Source: REEB76 sp049698775
Lineage (GTDB): Bacteria > Pseudomonadota > Gammaproteobacteria > Natronospirales > REEB76
Assembly (NCBI GenBank): GCA_049698775.1
Contig: JBAVYM010000006.1
Span: 1 to 39,525 of the forward strand
Direction of reading: 5' to 3'
DNA: 39,525 nucleotides
Under the pieces are notes generated by a model. It made no database searches. It had not been told where the DNA came from and saw nothing but the letters and a program-made list of their open reading frames with translations. The position numbers were made by a program, and so were the translations under genes. This document shows, one piece after another, positions 31,228 through 39,501 of this stretch (position 1 is the first letter of the stretch; each line of letters opens with the position of its first letter).

Positions 31228-33024
31228 TCATTGTCTTTTGCCCACGTGCAGGATGGCGAGGAAGGCTTCCTGGGGAATCTCAACTGTGCCGACCTGCTTC
31301 ATGCGTTTCTTGCCTTCCTTCTGTTTTTCCAGCAGCTTGCGTTTGCGGGTAATGTCGCCACCATAACATTTGGCTGTCACGTTCTTGCGCAGGGCCTTGA
31401 CCGTGGTGCGCGCAATGATGTGGGAACCGACGGCGGCCTGTATTGCCACTTCGAACATCTGCCGCGGGATCAGTTCCTGCATTTTCTCGCACAGTTCACG
31501 GCCGCGGGCGTAGGCATGATCCTTGTGGACGATACTCGATAATGCATCCACCCGGTCGCCATTGATGAGCAGGTCCAATTTCACCAGTGGCGCGGCCTGA
31601 AAGCGTGCAAAACTGTAATCGAAAGATGCATACCCGCGGCTCGATGATTTCAAGCGATCGAAGAAATCCATCACTACTTCATTCATGGGCAGTTCATAAA
31701 TCAATACCACCTGGGAGCCGTGGTAAACCATCTTCTTCTGGACACCGCGTTTTTCCACGCATAGCGTGATTACCGAGCCGACATACTGTTGTGGAACCAG
31801 GATATTGGCAGCGATGATGGGTTCCCGGATTTCATCAATCCGGTCCACTTGCGGTAGTTTGGCTGGATTATCTACATGCAGGATATCCCCAGCCGTGGTG
31901 AGTACCTCATAAACGACCGTGGGTGCGGTGGTGATCAATTCCAGGTTGTACTCCCGCTCCAAACGCTCCTGAACGATGTCCATGTGCAGCAAGCCGAGAA
32001 AACCACAGCGGAACCCGAATCCCAAGGCGGTGGAGGTTTCCGGTTCAAAATGCAGCGCCGAATCGTTGAGGCGTAATTTTCGGAGCGCTTCCCGGAAGCT
32101 TTCATAATCATCGGTACGTACCGGATACATACCCGCGAACACGCGTGGCTGGATCTGCTTGAAACCTGGTAACGGTTCGCTACAGGGTTTATTGGCATCG
32201 GTGAGCGTATCACCCACCGGTGCTCCATCAATTTCCCTCACTCCGGCAATCACGTAGCCCACTTCGCCGGTGGCCAGCTCATCCTTGTCGTGCATCTTAG
32301 GTGTGAAGATACCCACCCGATCCACTTCATGCGCGCGTTCGGTGGACATGACCAGGATTTTCTGGCGCCGCTTGAGGCTGCCGTGCATCACGCGCACCAG
32401 GGATACCACACCCACGAAGTTGTCGAACCACGAATCAATGATGAGTGCCTGCAAAGGCCCCCGCGGGTCGCCCTTGGGCGGCGGTATGCGCCGCACCAGT
32501 TCTTCCAGCAGTTCCGGTACGCCGGCGCCGGTCTTGGCGCTCACGCGCAAAGCGTTGCGCGCCTCGATGCCGATGATTTCCTCGATCTCGCGGCTCACCT
32601 TCTCCGGTTCGGCATTGGGCAAGTCAATCTTGTTGATGACCGGCATCACCTCAAGACCTTGTTCGAGTGCGGTATAGCAGTTGGCCACGCTTTGGGCTTC
32701 CACTCCTTGCGAGGCATCCACCACCAGCAAGGCGCCCTCACAGGCGGCGAGTGATCGCGACACCTCGTAGGAAAAATCCACGTGACCGGGGGTGTCAATG
32801 AAATTGAGCTGATAGGTCTGGCCGTCCCCGGCTGCGTATTGCAGCGAAACGCTCTGGGCCTTGATGGTGATGCCCCGCTCTCGCTCGATGGGATTGGAAT
32901 CCAATACCTGATCTTCCATCTCGCGCTCACTCAGGCCACCACAGATCTGGATAAAGCGGTCCGCCAGGGTGGATTTACCGTGGTCAATGTGCGCGATGAT
33001 GGAAAAGTTGCGAAGGTTCCGCAT
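31228..33024 (-). CDS. lepA: Elongation factor 4 (LepA)
   Basis: A ribosome-bound GTPase that acts in translation, proposed to affect initiation or back-translocation. The 598 residues (E. coli 599) include G1 AHIDHGKSTL, G3 DTPGHVDF, G4 NKIDL, and the LepA-specific C-terminal domain ending FLAILHVGK. The open frame has an in-frame GTG at 33030, but the ATG at 33024 gives MRNLRNFSIIAHIDHGKS, matching the family. A 160-nt leader separates it from the glutaredoxin-like gene and contains a perfect -10 box, so lepA may be transcribed from its own promoter as well. Confidence 0.97.
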   Translation of the reverse strand: MRNLRNFSIIAHIDHGKSTLADRFIQICGGLSEREMEDQVLDSNPIERERGITIKAQSVSLQYAAGDGQTYQLNFIDTPGHVDFSYEVSRSLAACEGALLVVDASQGVEAQSVANCYTALEQGLEVMPVINKIDLPNAEPEKVSREIEEIIGIEARNALRVSAKTGAGVPELLEELVRRIPPPKGDPRGPLQALIIDSWFDNFVGVVSLVRVMHGSLKRRQKILVMSTERAHEVDRVGIFTPKMHDKDELATGEVGYVIAGVREIDGAPVGDTLTDANKPCSEPLPGFKQIQPRVFAGMYPVRTDDYESFREALRKLRLNDSALHFEPETSTALGFGFRCGFLGLLHMDIVQERLEREYNLELITTAPTVVYEVLTTAGDILHVDNPAKLPQVDRIDEIREPIIAANILVPQQYVGSVITLCVEKRGVQKKMVYHGSQVVLIYELPMNEVVMDFFDRLKSSSRGYASFDYSFARFQAAPLVKLDLLINGDRVDALSSIVHKDHAYARGRELCEKMQELIPRQMFEVAIQAAVGSHIIARTTVKALRKNVTAKCYGGDITRKRKLLEKQKEGKKRMKQVGTVEIPQEAFLAILHVGKRQ

Positions 33025-33165
33025 GTCCACGCTGGATGGTACTCTGATATTAAGTTAAATTGTATTGTAATTCAGCAGCTTACCGACTATTTACAGTAAG
33101 TATTCTCAAGTCCGTATTTCCCTTTGATTCCGGAGGTGGATCGGCGGGCACCTGTTGCGGGCTGC

Positions 33166-33171
33166 ATTATA
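33166..33171 (-). promoter_or_regulatory. -10 box in the lepA leader
   Basis: Minus-strand TATAAT (33171-33166), about 140 nt before the lepA ATG and just after the glutaredoxin-like stop. No matching -35 was found (GCTAAT at 17 nt). A weak CTTAC/GTAAG stem lies in the leader. Support is limited to the -10. Confidence 0.35.
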
Positions 33172-33189
33172 CCGGCTGGAAAGCCTGCA

Positions 33190-33429
33190 TTAGCCGGCTT
33201 CGAGGTATTCCTCCAGACGAATCCGGTCCAGCTTGCCGCTGCCCAAAAGCCTCTCCCCCCCCATGAGCACGGGCACTTGCGAGCCATACTGCACTGTCAA
33301 TGCCGCCTCGTTGTCAACATCCACCAACCGGATCGGTAACTCCTCACCATATAAGGCATAAAGCTCCGCCAGCATCTGCTCGCAAAGGTGGCAACCAATA
33401 CGGTAATAAAGCGTCAGCGGGCGGTTCAT
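33190..33429 (-). CDS. Glutaredoxin-like family protein
   Basis: A 79-residue thioredoxin-fold protein: LTLYYRIGCHLCEQM carries the C13-H-L-C16 active site, and SQVPVLM holds the cis-proline typical of the glutaredoxin-like PF05768 group. It is likely to reduce disulphides or transfer electrons; a substrate cannot be named. Its ATG overlaps the mucD stop by 4 nt (ATGA). A small Grx-like gene between mucD and lepA is seen in other gammaproteobacteria. Confidence 0.87.
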   Translation of the reverse strand: MNRPLTLYYRIGCHLCEQMLAELYALYGEELPIRLVDVDNEAALTVQYGSQVPVLMGGERLLGSGKLDRIRLEEYLEAG

Positions 33430-34889
33430 GAACCGCTGGTCTGGAGCGGCAGAAACAAGGTTGTCCCGGGTCTTTGCACCAGCACCGGCACCGGATGCGC
33501 GGCGGATAATTGCCCTTCCAGGCGCTGGAATTGGCGCAGGCCGGTTACGGCCGTGCCATTCATCATGAGCACCACATCGCCAGGCTTGAAACCTGCGCGG
33601 CGGCCTGCACCTTCGCTCACTTGGTCCACCACCACGCCACCCTCTTTGAGCCTGAATTGACGGCGTTCAGTTTGCGTCAGTGGCCGGATGGCCAGGCCAA
33701 GGGAATCAAATCCACTGCCCGGCAACGCATCCGCTGGCATCAATTCGCCAGTTCCGCTTGCAGGCAGTAGGCCGACACGCACTCTCAAGATAGTCTGTTG
33801 ATGGTTGCGCATCACCGTCACGGACACATCCCGTCCCACGGGAGTACTGCCAACCAGCGGCGGCAGCTCCTCAGAGCTCACCACGTCCATGCCGTTATAA
33901 GAGAGGATCACGTCACCGGCCTTGAATCCCGCGCGGGCCGCGGGACTGGCAGGCGCCACCTTGCGCACCAGCGCACCTTCGGGCCGGGACATGTGCAGGA
34001 AGGCCGCCAGGCTCGGCTGCACATCCACAATGCTCACGCCGAGCCAGCCGCGCGTCACGTGGCCATGTTGCCGCAGTTGCTGCGCCACTTGCATGGCCAA
34101 ATTGGCCGGAATGGCAAACGACACGCCCTGATAACCTCCGCTGCGGCTATAGATTTCAGAATTGATCCCCACCACTTGACCTTGCAGATTGAACAGCGGC
34201 CCGCCGGAACTGCCAGGATTGATGGGTACATCAGTCTGGAGATACGGTACGTACTGTTCGTCGCCGATACTGCGCCCCTCGGCGCTGACAATTCCGACGG
34301 TCACGGAGTGATCGAAACCAAACGGCGAACCAATCGCCAGCACCCATTGGCCGACGCGCACCGGCTTATCGCTGATAGAGGCCACTGGCAAACCACTGGC
34401 GTTGATCTTGAGCAGAGCAAGGTCGCTTTGCGGATCCACTCCCACGATTTTCGCCGGCAGCACGCGCCGATCGTTGAGCTTGACGGTGATGCTCTCGGCG
34501 TTCTCGACCACGTGATAATTGGTAAGGACGTCTCCGTCCGCAGTAATGATGAAACCCGAACCCAGCGATTCGGTAGCGGGAGCATCGCTGCCGTCAGTAT
34601 CGCCCTCCGAATCTCCGCTGCTGCTGTCATCAGGAGCAGTGGCATCGAAATAACGCCGATACCAGTCCGGATAAGGCTCATTGGCATTTGGGTTGGACGC
34701 TGCGGCTCCGTCATCACGGGCGAGAGTATCAGGACGCTGGATGGTGCTGACGTTGACCACCACTGGAGAAACTTTGTTGACCAGCGCGGTAAAATCCGGC
34801 AAACCGGCAGCCAAAACTCCGCTCGCGGGCAAAAACATGGTCCCCGTCAGGCACAGAATAGGCAGGAAAAGCCGGCGCATGCCATACAT
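33426..34889 (-). CDS. mucD: DegQ/MucD family periplasmic serine protease
   Basis: A periplasmic protease-chaperone that removes misfolded envelope proteins and restrains the sigma-E response. From the ATG at 34889 it has 487 residues: signal peptide to about residue 27, an acidic Ser/Asp-rich linker (~85-106), then the trypsin-like domain with H126 in NYHVVENAE, D156 in QSDLALLKI and S228 in NPGSSGGPLF, and two PDZ domains (~258-355 and ~385-480). The open frame starts at a TTG (34916), and a second ATG at 34880 (MRRLFLP) is also possible; none has a clear ribosome-binding site. It follows rseB directly; no rseC/mucC lies between. Overlaps the glutaredoxin-like gene by 4 nt. Confidence 0.92.
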   Translation of the reverse strand: MYGMRRLFLPILCLTGTMFLPASGVLAAGLPDFTALVNKVSPVVVNVSTIQRPDTLARDDGAAASNPNANEPYPDWYRRYFDATAPDDSSSGDSEGDTDGSDAPATESLGSGFIITADGDVLTNYHVVENAESITVKLNDRRVLPAKIVGVDPQSDLALLKINASGLPVASISDKPVRVGQWVLAIGSPFGFDHSVTVGIVSAEGRSIGDEQYVPYLQTDVPINPGSSGGPLFNLQGQVVGINSEIYSRSGGYQGVSFAIPANLAMQVAQQLRQHGHVTRGWLGVSIVDVQPSLAAFLHMSRPEGALVRKVAPASPAARAGFKAGDVILSYNGMDVVSSEELPPLVGSTPVGRDVSVTVMRNHQQTILRVRVGLLPASGTGELMPADALPGSGFDSLGLAIRPLTQTERRQFRLKEGGVVVDQVSEGAGRRAGFKPGDVVLMMNGTAVTGLRQFQRLEGQLSAAHPVPVLVQRPGTTLFLPLQTSGS

Positions 34890-34930
34890 TGTGGTGTATG
34901 CCAATTCAACCCGCAAGCGGTGCGGCGACT

Positions 34931-35932
34931 TCAGGGCTGTGGCAGTAGCTGCATGGATTGGGCGATCAGTTCCACCGTGGCCGCCGGCACCTCGCCCACC
35001 ACCGTAAGATGGTGGCTGCCCACTTGGCGCCCGAAAGCATTCACCGCCCCCATTTGAGACGGACCGATCAAGGACTTGTGGCCAGGATCCGTTGCTTCTG
35101 CAAATACCGACACCGAAGCCAGGCCATCGCTGAACACCAGATGCCGCACCGGCTGCGGCACACCCGCCACCCGCTGCACATCACTCAGGGACAGAACGAA
35201 ACCCGGCGGCAATTTAGTGGCTTTCCAGCTCACATGGGCTTCGTCCGGCGCCAGTTTCTCGCTATCGCCCTGGATATTCCAGGTGTAACCAGGCCGGATT
35301 TCAGTGGCCTCAAGGGCCGAATCCGGGATACTCCGCGGGTAATTCAGGGATGTGAACATGACCTGCTCCACGGTACGGCCATCACTGCTTAACAGATCGG
35401 ATCGCAGCAACATACCGGTACGTGTATCCAGCCACAATTTGTAGCCATAGCGATATTGGTCCCGCGGTTCAATGCTGATTATCTTGCACTGATATCCGGC
35501 GATGCGGTCTGTGCCTATATCCCTGAAATTGTAGAAAACCGCAAGCTTTGATGCATGCACGCTGGTTGGCAGCGCCGCAGGGAAATGCGCGGCGGCGTAA
35601 CGGCGTTCCACCAGCACGGTACGACTGTCGGGTAAAACACATTTCACATTCTTATGACCGCGGATCACCTCACGCGGCGGTCCGGTCAGAGAAACCAATC
35701 GTTCAATGCCGCCTTCGGCATCGGCGCGATGTGCAACCCGCATGGTTTCCAGGCGATTTTCGTGAATGTAAATGAAGGTGCCCTGGTAATTGAGGTCACG
35801 CAGAGCCACGTTCATGCGGTCCAGCCACGCCTCGGGATCAGGGGGATTTGCAGCCGTGTTACCCGCGAATGCCGCCGGTACCAGCAACGCCGCCAGCAGC
35901 AACGGCAATGCCCGGCGGATAGTGAAATTCAT
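34931..35932 (-). CDS. rseB: Sigma-E factor regulatory protein RseB/MucB
   Basis: A periplasmic protein that binds RseA and shields it from site-1 proteolysis; it may also sense mislocalised lipopolysaccharide. The 333 residues start with a signal peptide ending AFA near residue 23. The N-terminal LolA-like domain has MNVALRDLNYQGTFIYIHENRLETMRVAH, and the C-terminal domain includes WKATKLPPGFVLSL and VRHLVFSDGLASVSVF. Its start overlaps the rseA end by 4 nt (ATGA), so the partners are coupled. Confidence 0.96.
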   Translation of the reverse strand: MNFTIRRALPLLLAALLVPAAFAGNTAANPPDPEAWLDRMNVALRDLNYQGTFIYIHENRLETMRVAHRADAEGGIERLVSLTGPPREVIRGHKNVKCVLPDSRTVLVERRYAAAHFPAALPTSVHASKLAVFYNFRDIGTDRIAGYQCKIISIEPRDQYRYGYKLWLDTRTGMLLRSDLLSSDGRTVEQVMFTSLNYPRSIPDSALEATEIRPGYTWNIQGDSEKLAPDEAHVSWKATKLPPGFVLSLSDVQRVAGVPQPVRHLVFSDGLASVSVFAEATDPGHKSLIGPSQMGAVNAFGRQVGSHHLTVVGEVPAATVELIAQSMQLLPQP

Positions 35933-36546
35933 CGTTTGTTTGGCTGGGTCGGTTGCCGCCCAGCTGGTGCCGGATGTTGGAGCTGTTTGCGGGTATTGTA
36001 AGTGGTGATGTAAAAATACGGCAGCAAGTTCTGCTGCCCCAGTGCGGAACTGATTTCATTATGATTGATGATGTAATTACCGAGTTCTGCCTGCACATCC
36101 GGCGCATTGCCATTCCAGGCGGCATTACTCACCATCCCATAATCCGCCGGAGTGGCCTGGACCTGAAATGACGGGGGCACAATCTCGGAAGACGCCGCAA
36201 TTGGCTGCACGCGGGTCCCGTCATGCCGCAGACTCACCAACGCCACCACCGCAACACACACCGCGACTCCGATGCCTGCAGCGGTCCTGCCAAGATAGCC
36301 AGACAGGCGCCGGCGGCTTTTTTCCGCAGGAGTATCGTTGAGCGCCAACATGATGCGGTCGGCAAAACCGCGGACATCCACCTGCGGCAGCGTCTTGCGC
36401 ATGGCCTCGCCGATCAGATGGTAGCGCTCCCAGCACACACATAGGTACTTCTCCGATGCGAAGCGGCGTGCCAGCAACTCGTGCTCACCTTCCGGTAGTT
36501 CGTCGTCGGCGAGCGCCGAAATCTGTTCTCGCAATTTTTCCGTCAT
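35929..36546 (-). CDS. rseA: Anti-sigma-E factor RseA/MucA
   Basis: A single-pass inner-membrane anti-sigma factor that holds sigma-E until envelope stress triggers its proteolysis. The 205 residues have the N-terminal sigma-binding RseA domain (1-~60) with QISALADDELPEGEHELLARRF and WERYHLIGEAMR, one membrane helix (~87-106) and a C-terminal periplasmic half that RseB would bind. It lies 18 nt after rpoE and overlaps rseB by 4 nt. Confidence 0.94.
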   Translation of the reverse strand: MTEKLREQISALADDELPEGEHELLARRFASEKYLCVCWERYHLIGEAMRKTLPQVDVRGFADRIMLALNDTPAEKSRRRLSGYLGRTAAGIGVAVCVAVVALVSLRHDGTRVQPIAASSEIVPPSFQVQATPADYGMVSNAAWNGNAPDVQAELGNYIINHNEISSALGQQNLLPYFYITTYNTRKQLQHPAPAGRQPTQPNKR

Positions 36547-36564
36547 GACACCTTGAGCACTCCG

Positions 36565-37173
36565 CTAATTCAATAAAGGCCGTAATTTCCCGTCAATCGC
36601 CTCGCGCGCCCGGAAGATGCGTGAACGCACCGTGCCCACCGGGCAGGACATGGTCTGGGCAATTTCCTCATAGCTCATGCCTTCGATCTCCCGGAGAACG
36701 ATTGCGGTACGCAATTCCTCCGGTAGCTGTTCAATGGCCGCTTCCACGGTGCGCTGGATCTCCTCCGTCAGCAGCAACCGCTCCGGTGTATCCATGTCCT
36801 TGAGCCGCGCCTGCATCTCGTACTGGTCGGGATCCTGCAGGTCCACGCCGTGATCCAGCGGCCGGCGGCCTTCCGCCACCAGATAATTCTTCGCGGTGTT
36901 GATGGCGATCCGGTACAGCCACGTGTAGAACGCGCTGTCGCCGCGAAAACCCGGGATCGCCCGGTATGCCTTGATGAAGGCCTCCTGCGCTACGTCCAGC
37001 GCCTCGCTGCCATCATGCACGTAGCGGGTAATCAGCTTGATGATTTTGTGCTGGTACTTGCGCACCAGCACGTCAAACGCTGCCTTGTCGCCACGTTGCA
37101 CACGCGCAACCAGCATCTGGTCGGAATCGGCCGTGCCCGGCCGGACCTCGAATACCGGCTTGGGGCTATGCAT
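36565..37173 (-). CDS. rpoE: RNA polymerase sigma-E factor (RpoE/AlgU)
   Basis: An extracytoplasmic-function sigma factor for envelope stress. The 202 residues include region 2 (FDVLVRKYQHKIIKLI, LDVAQEAFIKAYRAIPGFRGDSAFYTWLYRIAINTAKNYL) and region 4 (LREIEGMSYEEIAQTMSCPVGTVRSRIFRAREAI). The N-terminus has about 10 residues more than AlgU before the conserved LVARVQRGDK. The ATG at 37173 has no strong ribosome-binding site. A sequence resembling a sigma-E promoter lies just upstream, which fits the known autoregulation of this gene. It is the first gene of the rpoE-rseA-rseB-mucD operon and divergent from nadB. Confidence 0.97.
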   Translation of the reverse strand: MHSPKPVFEVRPGTADSDQMLVARVQRGDKAAFDVLVRKYQHKIIKLITRYVHDGSEALDVAQEAFIKAYRAIPGFRGDSAFYTWLYRIAINTAKNYLVAEGRRPLDHGVDLQDPDQYEMQARLKDMDTPERLLLTEEIQRTVEAAIEQLPEELRTAIVLREIEGMSYEEIAQTMSCPVGTVRSRIFRAREAIDGKLRPLLN

Positions 37174-37184
37174 GCGCTTGTCTC

Positions 37185-37211
37185 ATTGACAGGTGAGGAA
37201 GCAGATAGTTC
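37185..37211 (-). promoter_or_regulatory. Possible sigma-E autoregulatory promoter of rpoE
   Basis: On the minus strand, GAACTA (37211-37206) and TCAAT (37189-37185) are 16 nt apart, close to the GAACTT-N16-TCAAA type recognised by sigma-E/AlgU. The leader to the ATG at 37173 would be very short (about 5 nt), which weakens the case. Confidence 0.35.
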
Positions 37212-37295
37212 GCCAAAGTGGGCGTGGGCGGGTATATTTCGCGTCCCCGGCACGCCGGGAAGGTCATATTAACAGTCTTTGGAGGGGCAGCGGCC

Positions 37296-38933
37296 ATGCG
37301 GCATGCGGCCAGCTATGACGTTTTGGTTCTCGGCAGCGGCGCCGCCGGCCTGAGCCTGGCCCTGCGCCTGCCGGAAACCTGCAGTATCGCCCTGGTTTCC
37401 AAAGGCCCGCTTTCGGAAGGCAGCACGCTCTACGCCCAGGGCGGCATTTCCGCGGTGCTAGACAAGACCGATTCCCTGGAATCCCACATCGAGGACACGC
37501 TCAACGCCGGTGCCGGCCTGTGCAATCCCCGCACGGTACGTTACGTGGTGGAACAGGGGCCGGATTGCATCCGCTGGCTCATCGGCGAGGGCGTGAAATT
37601 CACTCATGACCACGATTCCGATGACCCCGGTGCCTACCACCTGACCCGCGAAGGCGGACACAGCCACCGGCGCGTGGTACACGCGGACGACGCCACCGGC
37701 CGTGAGGTCGAAACTACCCTGGAAAAACTGGTGCGCGCGCGCGCGAACATCACGCTGCTGGAAAATCACATCGCTGTAGATTTAATCACCGCGGCCAAGC
37801 TGGGACTGACGAAGCCGCACTGCTACGGTGCGTATCTTCTGGACCGTAGCACGCAGCACGTGCGCACCGTGGGTGCGCGTCATGTGGTGCTGGCCACCGG
37901 CGGCGCCAACAAAGTGTATCTCTACACCACCAACCCGGACAGCTCCAGCGGCGATGGCATCGCCATGGCTTGGCGCGCCGGTTGCCGCGTGGCCAACATG
38001 GAATTCATGCAATTCCATCCGACTTGCCTGTTTCACCCTGCTGCCAAATCCTTTCTCATCAGCGAGGCGGTACGCGGCGAAGGCGGCAAACTTCTATTGC
38101 CGGATGGCAGCGCGTTCATGCACAAGTTCGATGCACGCGGTGAACTTGCGCCGCGCGACATCGTGGCGCGCGCCATTGACCATGAAATGAAACGCCTGGG
38201 CTCGGATCATTTGCTGCTCGACATCAGCCACAAACCCAAGGCCTTCATTCAGGAACATTTCCCCACGATTTACAGCCGCTGTCTGGATTACGGCTACGAT
38301 ATGGCCAAGACACCGATCCCGGTGGTGCCCGCCGCGCATTACACCTGCGGCGGCGTGCTCACGAACTTGCACGGCCGGACCGATTTGCCGGGTTTGTATG
38401 CCATTGGCGAAACCGCCTACACCGGATTGCACGGCGCGAACCGCATGGCCAGCAATTCACTGCTGGAGTGCATCGTGTTTGGCCGCGCCGCTGCTGCGGA
38501 TATCGCCGCAGACCGAAATGGCGCGAAACTACCACGCGATTTGCAAAAATGGGACGAAAGCCGCGTTACGGATTCCGACGAAGAAGTGGTGGTCTCTCAC
38601 AACTGGAGCGAGTTGCGTCACTTCATGTGGGATTACGTCGGTATCGTGCGTACCGACAAGCGTCTCAAGCGCGCAATGAGCCGCGCCGAGTTGCTGTTGC
38701 ACGAGATCGAGGAATACTATGGCAACTTCCGCATCACCGGTGATTTGATCGAGTTGCGCAACCTGGCGCAAGTGGCAAAACTCATCATCGAGTCCGCCAT
38801 GTCGCGCAAGGAAAGCCGCGGCTTACATTACACTCTGGATTATCCGGAACCAGATAATCAGCGCACACCAGTCAACACTGTGCTGGTGCCGCAGAATTTC
38901 TGCCGGCAACCCTCAAACGATAAACTGGAGTAA
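37296..38933 (+). CDS. nadB: L-aspartate oxidase
   Basis: Oxidises L-aspartate to iminoaspartate, the first step of NAD synthesis, in the cytoplasm with FAD. The 545 residues (E. coli 540) have the FAD motif GSGAAG (13-18), EGSTLYAQGGISAV, HRVVHADDATGRE, VVLATGGANKVYLYTTNP and TCGGVLTNLHGRTDLPGLYAIGE. The frame is open from 37218; the ATG at 37296 is preferred because GGAGGGG (37281-37287) lies 8 nt upstream. It is divergent from rpoE, the usual nadB-rpoE layout, with about 120 bp between the starts. Confidence 0.97.
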   Translation: MRHAASYDVLVLGSGAAGLSLALRLPETCSIALVSKGPLSEGSTLYAQGGISAVLDKTDSLESHIEDTLNAGAGLCNPRTVRYVVEQGPDCIRWLIGEGVKFTHDHDSDDPGAYHLTREGGHSHRRVVHADDATGREVETTLEKLVRARANITLLENHIAVDLITAAKLGLTKPHCYGAYLLDRSTQHVRTVGARHVVLATGGANKVYLYTTNPDSSSGDGIAMAWRAGCRVANMEFMQFHPTCLFHPAAKSFLISEAVRGEGGKLLLPDGSAFMHKFDARGELAPRDIVARAIDHEMKRLGSDHLLLDISHKPKAFIQEHFPTIYSRCLDYGYDMAKTPIPVVPAAHYTCGGVLTNLHGRTDLPGLYAIGETAYTGLHGANRMASNSLLECIVFGRAAAADIAADRNGAKLPRDLQKWDESRVTDSDEEVVVSHNWSELRHFMWDYVGIVRTDKRLKRAMSRAELLLHEIEEYYGNFRITGDLIELRNLAQVAKLIIESAMSRKESRGLHYTLDYPEPDNQRTPVNTVLVPQNFCRQPSNDKLE

Positions 38934-38943
38934 TCCGACACGT
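38934..38943. repeat. TCCGACACGT, left copy
   Basis: A 10-bp sequence starting directly after the nadB TAA and repeated at 39492-39501. The upstream bases are also alike (AGTA before both). The two copies bracket the secreted-protein gene; see that entry. Confidence 0.4.
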
Positions 38944-38978
38944 GGAGAATGGCTGGAGCCAATAAATGGGGATAAGTA

Positions 38979-39440
38979 CTAGGACTGCACTCTTAAGGAA
39001 GGGGGTTGGCCTCTTTGCCCATGATTTTTCATGTACTGATTTTTCATATACTGTCTCATTTTTTCGTTAAGTTTATGAAATTGCTTTATCAAATGATCAC
39101 AGGCTTCTTTTTTAGCCTCACATAAGTCTGTCATATCGATATAGATACCATCACGTTCTTGCACCACGGTACGCTTAACCACCGCTGGATAAGCAGGATC
39201 CGTCATTGGTGTAAACGAATAGACGGTAGGCCCGCTATGAACTATTAACCACCCATTTCCTGTGATATAGGCATTCACATCCTTTCTGGCTAAGAGTGCG
39301 ACGCGGGCTGCTGCAACAGTTGGATAACCAATCGTATTGTCGCTCGGTTCTGCTAAAGGCGAAGGCTTATACTGGGCATAACTCACCGTGGAACATGCAA
39401 TAACCGCGAAAACAGCGGTAATAATTACAGGTTTTTTCAT
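38979..39440 (-). CDS. Secreted protein of unknown function
   Basis: I do not recognise a function. From the ATG at 39440 it has 153 residues: MKKPVIITAVFAVIACSTVSYA is a signal peptide (cleavage about residue 22), then QYKPSPLAEPSDNTIGYPTVAAARVALLARKDV, a GWLIVHSGPTVYSFTPMTDPAYPAVVKRTVVQ segment, a helical part with two conserved-looking cysteines (LCEAKKEACDHLIKQF) and a tail with YMKN twice. Similar small secreted proteins occur in other gammaproteobacteria but I cannot name a family. The longer start at 39506 is rejected since it lies upstream of the promoter. Codon use and base composition are more A+T-rich than nadB, suggesting transfer. It is convergent with nadB. Confidence 0.72.
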   Translation of the reverse strand: MKKPVIITAVFAVIACSTVSYAQYKPSPLAEPSDNTIGYPTVAAARVALLARKDVNAYITGNGWLIVHSGPTVYSFTPMTDPAYPAVVKRTVVQERDGIYIDMTDLCEAKKEACDHLIKQFHKLNEKMRQYMKNQYMKNHGQRGQPPSLRVQS

Positions 39441-39467
39441 TACCCCCCCCACGCTACAGGTGCGAGA

Positions 39468-39495
39468 ACTATATATAACCCTCCAGTAGTGTCCG
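39468..39495 (-). promoter_or_regulatory. Promoter of the secreted-protein gene
   Basis: Minus-strand CGGACA (39495-39490) and TATAGT (39473-39468) with a 16-nt spacer. The -35 lies inside the palindrome GTGTC-C-GACAC (39489-39499 region), so a regulator could bind there. The leader would be about 20 nt. Confidence 0.4.
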
Positions 39496-39501
39496 ACACG
39501 T
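39492..39501. repeat. TCCGACACGT, right copy
   Basis: Second copy of the 10-bp sequence at 38934-38943, 558 bp away. It forms part of an 11-bp palindrome GTGTCCGACAC. The pair could be the remains of an insertion or a recombination scar flanking the secreted-protein gene. Confidence 0.4.

Noticed and set aside
33798..35057. 419-codon plus-strand frame across mucD and rseB
   Set aside because: Antisense to two well-recognised genes; His/Arg-rich shadow translation.
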